Notes under the pieces: model-generated
Told to the model about the DNA's origin: nothing
What the model saw: the letters and a program-made list of their open reading frames with translations, nothing else
The model's database searches: none
In this document: piece by piece, positions 43,632 to 64,000 of the stretch
How positions within the stretch are numbered: the first letter of the stretch is position 1
Layout of the letters: each line of letters opens with the position of its first letter
Program-made: the position numbers and the translations under genes
NCBI GenBank assembly: GCA_965153355.1
Contig: OZ231128.1
Coordinates: 49,538,001 to 49,602,000 of the forward strand
Length of the DNA: 64,000 nucleotides
From: Flaccisagitta enflata
Taxonomy: Eukaryota > Chaetognatha > Sagittoidea > Aphragmophora
Direction of reading: 5' to 3'

Positions 43632-44873
43632 CTACATAATCTGTCTCACAGCTATATATAATAATAAGGGGTTTGCTATATCTTGTCCAGAGTCTAACCC
43701 TAAGGGAATACCCACAACCACTTTATAAATTTGCCCTCCAAATTTAACAAATATGTTATCTAGTATAGATTCCAGTATATCTTGCATATCTGTAACCCGA
43801 AAAGAGCAGTAACTATTATTTGCAGAGGTGCTGAAATATGCTTTTTGCAAATTAACGTTGATAAATTGTTTATTTTCTCTTTTGTAAACCTTTTAGAAAA
43901 GTTTCTTACAATTTCTGGATGAGGTGCTGAATATGTTTTTTGGGTGATGAATTTTTCAATCTTTTTTTACAGACAATTCAAAATTTTTTTTTTGTTTTTT
44001 ACGATTTTGTGTAAGATCAATGAAGAAGTGTATTGATGTTTGTTTGAGCATGCAAATACATAAAAACATGTTCCTGAGTGTAGCTGCTTATTGTTGAGGG
44101 TGCTTTTGAGTATTTTAGCTCATTTAGCTCATTTTACTCAATTTTTTTTCTGATTTTAAATCGGAAAAATAGATAGATGTTTTAATATTTGTCTGAGCAT
44201 GGAAATACACTAAAGCATGTCAGTGAGTATAGCTGCTCATCCGTGAGGGTGTTTTACTGTATTCTGGATCACGTAGCTCATTTAGCTCAGTCTTTTTTCT
44301 AATTTTAGATAAATGTTTCTATACCTGTCTGATCATGCAAATACAAAAACATGTTAATGAGCATAACTAGTCATCTGGGTGGGTGATTTTGAGTATTTTA
44401 GCTCAGCGAGCTCATTCAACTCAGTTCTATTTTCTCTAATTTTCAGTACATTCAATACATAGACTTGCTCTTGATTTAATCAAACAAATAAAAAAGTTTG
44501 CTGTGACTGAAGACCATAGCATAGTGAAATGCGACCAATTCTTATGACTTTTTCCTCACGGCGATAGCCACCATTACTGGTATAAAATGGCTTCAAGAGC
44601 TTTTGAAAAATATTTGGATGAAAGCTTGATGCTACAAAATTTCTATCCTGCAATGAATCCACTTACTAAAGGGTTTTCATTCATTTTTGGAATCCAGTAA
44701 ATCAGTGGAATACCTTTCATCGTATTAGGAATTTTTATAGTTTTCAATTTAGAAAAATTCATAACATCATTATGAATGGTATTCACATCTTTTTTTTCTG
44801 GTACATATGTTACTTGTCCTGGTCTACTCAACTCATCTTTGTTATTAAAGATATAATGTAAAGAGAACATCAT
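43632..44873 (-). pseudogene. degenerate reverse transcriptase, same family as at 26.5 kb
   Basis: Broken frames on the minus strand in RT order: IPLIYWIPKMNENP and SGFIAG (about 44640-44760), a frameshifted CSIKLSSKYFSKAL stretch (about 44590-44650), then FGGQIYKVVVGIPLGLDSGQ (about 43680-43730), equivalent to the fingers and the VGIPMG block upstream of the catalytic YxDD. It supplies the N-terminal part missing from the copy at 26503. Confidence 0.7.
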
Positions 44874-44935
44874 TTTGAGCTTTATCTGTTATCTGTTAAT
44901 CTGCGATGGACTGACTGATTGACCAACTGACTGAC

Positions 44936-45547
44936 TACTACCTAAGAAAAAAGTTTATAGCATTACTCATACAAGCATATCTTCTACAAACATTGATGAA
45001 ATTATAAAAAAATGGTGAGACTCTGAAACTACTTCAAATTATCTGTCAGATGCCACCAGTCCCAGTCACCTAGGTCAAATTGTTAAGAAATGAGAGCTAA
45101 AACAAAACTACTATTACTTTTGACAAAATGATAAAATATTTAAATAGTTTCACTTCTCAATTTTGGGAGCAAAGTGGAAGCTTTTTTCTGAGCTGGTTTG
45201 GATTGTTCTCTGTTTTCTCAATCATGGTGATTCAGTCAGTTGATGATTTGACGATAAAAATTATAAGAATCATACCACCTTAGAGAAAATTGCCCAATTT
45301 ATCAATAAAGTAGAGTAACCAAGTACAAATAATTATTTCTTATATTCGCACTCAGCTCTAAGTAGTAGCAGTTTTGTTTTGGCTCTCGTTTCTAAATGCT
45401 TTGACACAAAGGAACGCGGTTTGCGGCATTTGAAAGAATTCTTGAAGTAGTTTTAGAGTCTCACCAATTTTGTGTACTTCCTTGATAAGATATGGCTGAT
45501 ATGCTTACTTGTTCCTAAAATGCTATAAACTTTTTTCCTAGGAAGTA
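44936..45547. mobile_element. 612-bp foldback element inserted in a family A tail
   Basis: Left TACTACCTAAGAAAAAAGTT mirrors the right end, with a second conserved block GGTGAGACTCT at both subtermini. Left flank is the CTGA/GACC tetranucleotide zone of family A, and the right flank continues GGACAGAAGGACAAAGAGGG to the family A hairpin at 45600. Confidence 0.8.
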
Positions 45548-46380
45548 ATGGACAGAAGGACAAAGAGGGGTATAGAATCGCGTAGAACGCGACTAAAAAC
45601 AGATGATAACAAAGTTCATTGGCAAAGATATCAAGTGTTTGTATTTTATCAGAAAATGCTAATCGCGGTGGTAAATATTACAATGGTTTATAAATATAAC
45701 ACATGCTGTTAAATTAGGCAACAAAAAGGAAAATCGTCCAGTATGGAATCATAGGTTTTCTGCCCAAAGGAGTAAACACAGACGTAGAGATAGAGAAAAA
45801 AATATAAAAGTTACTTCTGGAAAAAGAAAAGAACCGGCAGCCCAAGTTTTTTATTTCGATGCAATACATCAGCAAAAATTTGTAATTTTGAACAATTTCC
45901 TTTTTTCATTTTCAGTCCTGGCATCTTAAAAATAGAAATACTTGCCTCGTTGAGCTCACATTAAAGATTCCAGATCAGCATATTGTTCTCTTCCACTAGG
46001 ACGACGGTTTAAATTTTTCTCTTTTTCGTTTAGGAAAAAACAACACATTAAAAATACTGAGATGATCCTAATAGCTAGTGAATAAGAGGGTTATCTAGGC
46101 AACGAGTGAAGGAGCTTTTCCCCAATGTTTCATATTTAAACCACTTAGCGATAGTAAGTTAGAATGTTTCGTGCATCATTAAGGGTTGAGAGAGGTTGTG
46201 TAAAAGCAGTGAAGTGATCTTTTGAGACAATTTTTGATTGGTTACGCATGCATTAGAGCTCGTTTGGCTAAAAATCAGACACGAAAAAAATGACTATAAA
46301 ACCCCCATTTTTGGATTCTCAAGGGGTAGGGGTAGTCACAATTATGATTTGGCGACATAGAATTGATAATACAGTAAAGT
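45548..46380. other. family A tail then AT-rich spacer, no gene seen
   Basis: 45548-45600 is the family A tail with CGCGTAGAACGCGACTAAAAA. The rest shows nothing recognised. Confidence 0.5.
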
Positions 46381-46381
46381 A

Positions 46382-46566
46382 CAGTTAAACCCCGCTCTAA
46401 CGGATTTCAGGGGACCATCAAATTCTATCAGTTGAAAGTGGAATTCTGAATTCTGAATTCTGCCAATAGAGGAAACAAAAGAAAACAGGTTAAAATAATC
46501 AAAAATTACCATCTGTTACAGGAGGAATTCCGTTAAAAGCGGTTCCATTGTAGTGGGGTTCAACTG
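46382..46566. mobile_element. second copy of the 22.6-kb MITE, diverged
   Basis: Starts CAGTTAAACCCCGCTCTAAC and ends GGGGTTCAACTG with TA on both sides. Internal sequence aligns with the other copy (GGATTTCAGGGGACCA). It lies 92 bp past the receptor PTP stop codon, in the likely 3' UTR or flank. Confidence 0.88.
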
Positions 46567-46657
46567 TATGTTATCAAACCATTGAATTATGAAACAATGT
46601 CTATGCCAAAGCGACGTCATTCTTAAAATGGTTGTAACTTGTAAGTCAGACTGTCAT

Positions 46658-61591
<14,934 letters not shown>

Positions 61592-61988
61592 CCTCAAATT
61601 TGGCTTTTTTATCGGAAGAAAATTATTGATATTTTTACCATGTAGGTTGACGGGTGCATTAAAATATTTCCTATCGACTTATCCCGTTCTCGGAAAATAT
61701 GTCTCTTATTTGTCCCTTGGTCAACTGACAGATACAAAATAACACAATAGGTTTGGTTTAGCAACTGACGTTGCGTTTTACTATACAAATTTAAATAAAA
61801 GACGCACTTTTGAATGGTTAATTGCGCCATTGAAAATAAAAAAAAAACTGATCAAAATCTTAAACCATTTTGAAGCCCTTGAAAAACTCTTTCATTTGGC
61901 GCTAATTTGGTATCTCTATCTTTTTTTGTTTAGAAATGGCATTAGTTTGAGTAAAAATGTTGCAAAATTTGTTTTTGCAGTCCCTTTG

Positions 61989-62132
61989 AACAGGGCCGGA
62001 TACACGGCAAGACAGTCGCGGACAATTGGGTAGGGGCCGTAATGCATTAATCGCTCGGAATTCAACAAAATTTGTAACTGACCTACCGACCAACACGGCA
62101 AGGTGTAGAGTTGCGTGTCCGCGACTAAAAAG
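61989..62132 (+). repeat. family A element splitting an inverted-repeat arm
   Basis: About 144 bp, ACAGGGCCGGATACACGGC to GTGTCCGCGACTAAAAA. The opposite arm lacks it, so its borders can be judged from the pairing partner. Confidence 0.85.
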
Positions 62133-62879
62133 ATGCAATTCAGCAAAAACGGTGTCTCTTTTTAGAGAGCTCTAGCTCCTAAACCGTTAAAGATACAGAT
62201 CTGGGATTGGTCTAGAATGAAAGATAATTTGAAAATCTTCAAAATCACTTTCTGTAATAATTTTTTTTAACATTTTAAGTCAATTTTATCAGCAGATAAA
62301 AAGGTGCGTCTTTTTTTTTTTTCTTTTTGATTCGCTTAGTAAACCCGTATTCACGAAAGAGGTATATAACAAGTTTGAATGGATTGATATAAACACAAAA
62401 TAAAATTTATCTGGCAAATGGCCAATTTGATTTATAGTCTAGGATGTTAATAAAAAATCTTGGCATTTGTGGCACAAAGCGTGGAAATTTGCATACAGGG
62501 TCAGTTTTTAGTGCTGAACAAGACCAGGATGGGTACACGTCAAAATTTTGAGTGTACCCATCTAAAAAATGCGTTTTTTTCAAAAAAAAAATTTCAAAAC
62601 CATGCTGTCGCTAGACCCATGAACCGATTTGCATGAAATTTTAGGCAAAGTTAGATATGCCTTTTATCTACTTGCATGCAAAATTTCAGCCAAATCGGTT
62701 CAGTAGAAGCGGAGATATTGCATTTTAAAGTCTAGGCCTACTTTTTGAAAAAGGGCTATGTTTCATTTTTTGAGTAAAATTTTGAATTTTTGAGCTGTGA
62801 GTCTGAAATTTGTTTTGGGCATGTATAATAATATTTTTTACCTAAAAATGAAAATTTTTTAAAAGAATCTTGTATATTT

Positions 62880-64000
62880 TTCATTTTTTTGCTAAAAAAT
62901 CCAAAAATTGGGTTCTAAGATTTACACCCAATTTTGAAAAATGGCTAACGCGGGGAACAAATGTGAAATCTAGGTATCCACTTGGGGTATTAGTTCTTAG
63001 TAAGTGTACAAACCTAATTTCAAAGTTTCAGGAGGGTACAATAACCCAAAAAGCCAAAAAAACCTTTCAAAGTTGGCAAAAAAAGGTCTCAAAATTTTGC
63101 ACTTTTGAACACCCTGGCCTTTATGGCGCCGGTATGCCCAAACTACATGAGACAGCTTTACCAAATTTGGCATACAAGTTCTCAAGGTTCAGGCGCTTCT
63201 TCATGCCAAATTTTGGATACCTGGCTGAATTTTAAGTACCGTTTTTTTCCAAAAAATGCTCAAAAAATGCTCAAAAAATCCAAAATTTGTTTTTTTTTGC
63301 CATATAGGCTGTTCTATGACCATCAGGATCATGAAATTTGGCATGAATAAACATGTGCCCCACATGAACACACATGTCAAATTTCAAAAGCCTGGGTTTA
63401 ATACTTTTGGAGATATTCAGTTTTGAAATTTTTCAAAATTTTGCATTTTTTGATTTTTGACATTTTTTTGAAAAAAATGAAAAATATACCTGCCAATTTT
63501 GTGAAAATGGACTTGCTAATTCATATGAAGTGTAACAACCTAATTCCAAAGTTTCAGAGGGGTACGATGACCCTAAGAGGCTAAAAAATGTTTCAAAGTT
63601 GGGAAAGAAGGTCCCAAAATTTTGCATTTTTGGACACCCTGGGATATTCGGTAACGCTACGGCCAAACAACTTGAGACAACTTTACCAAATTTGGCATAC
63701 AAGTTCTCAAGGTTCAGGCGCTTCTTCATGCCAAATTTTGGATATCTAACTAAGCTTTAACTACCATTTTTTTTTCAAAAAAATGCTCCAAAAATGCTCA
63801 AAAAATCCAAAATTTAGGTTTTTTGGCCATATAGGCTGTACTATGACCATCAGGATCATGAAATTTGGCATGAATAAACATGTGCCCCACATGAACACAC
63901 ATGTCAAATTTCAAAAGCCTGGGTTTAATACTTTTGGAGATATTCAGTTTTGAAATTTTTCAAAATTTTGCATTTTTTGATTTTTGACATTTTTTTGAAA
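62880..64000 (+). repeat. 527-bp tandem repeat, about two units, running off the window
   Basis: CTATGACCATCAGGATCATG recurs at 63314 and 63841, and AAGTTCTCAAGGTTCAGGCG also recurs about 530 bp apart. Non-coding text resembling the 7.9-8.5 kb repeat in style. The array is probably longer beyond 64000. Confidence 0.88.

Overview
This is a window of nuclear DNA from an intron-containing eukaryote, most likely an invertebrate metazoan (or a close holozoan relative). The case for an animal rests on a receptor-type tyrosine phosphatase homologue with EGF repeats and on a GT10 fucosyltransferase, both split by GT-AG introns. Non-coding DNA is extremely rich in microsatellites, minisatellites, palindromic TIR elements and short dispersed repeats. 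I cannot name the species.

Only two genes can be modelled with confidence, both on the minus strand. (1) At 15256-22594 six exons join in frame (3,903 nt, 1,300 aa) into a type II membrane alpha-1,3-fucosyltransferase-like protein whose stem is inflated by low-complexity repeats. (2) At 46658-61591 nine phase-compatible exons (3,111 nt, 1,036 aa) give a signal peptide, five EGF repeats, a galactose-binding-like domain, one membrane helix and two tandem PTP domains. The first PTP domain has Gly in place of the catalytic Cys and the second has lost the WPD and Arg residues, so this is probably a receptor pseudophosphatase. Weaker coding signals are an orphan exon at 34.4 kb, a 98-aa Cys-rich ORF nested in a PTP intron at 53 kb, and two broken copies of one reverse transcriptase family (26.5 kb and 43.6-44.9 kb).

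The rest is a museum of mobile and satellite DNA. Family A is a short element found about 30 times. One end reads GGCCGGATACACGGC and the other is a perfect hairpin followed by an A-run; sequence between them is swapped for different microsatellites. Hairpin stems differ between subfamilies but stay base-paired. Families C and D have long terminal inverted repeats around arrays of a 20-bp partly palindromic unit, plus a one-sided hairpin leader. Several foldback or MITE-like elements with TA target sites are nested in one another (three deep at 56.9-58.6 kb). A 71-bp satellite flanks two D elements in opposite orientations (28.3-31.8 kb).

Layout: 0-15 kb, microsatellites, family A copies, a 1-kb TIR element and a 305-bp tandem repeat; 15-23 kb, fucosyltransferase gene; 23-34 kb, TIR elements (one holding RT), 71-bp satellite, family D, a 1.2-kb ATTC array; 34-46 kb, orphan exon, palindromes, telomere-like minisatellite, 112-bp repeat, RT remnant; 46-62 kb, receptor gene with introns full of elements; 62-64 kb, 527-bp tandem repeat running off the end.
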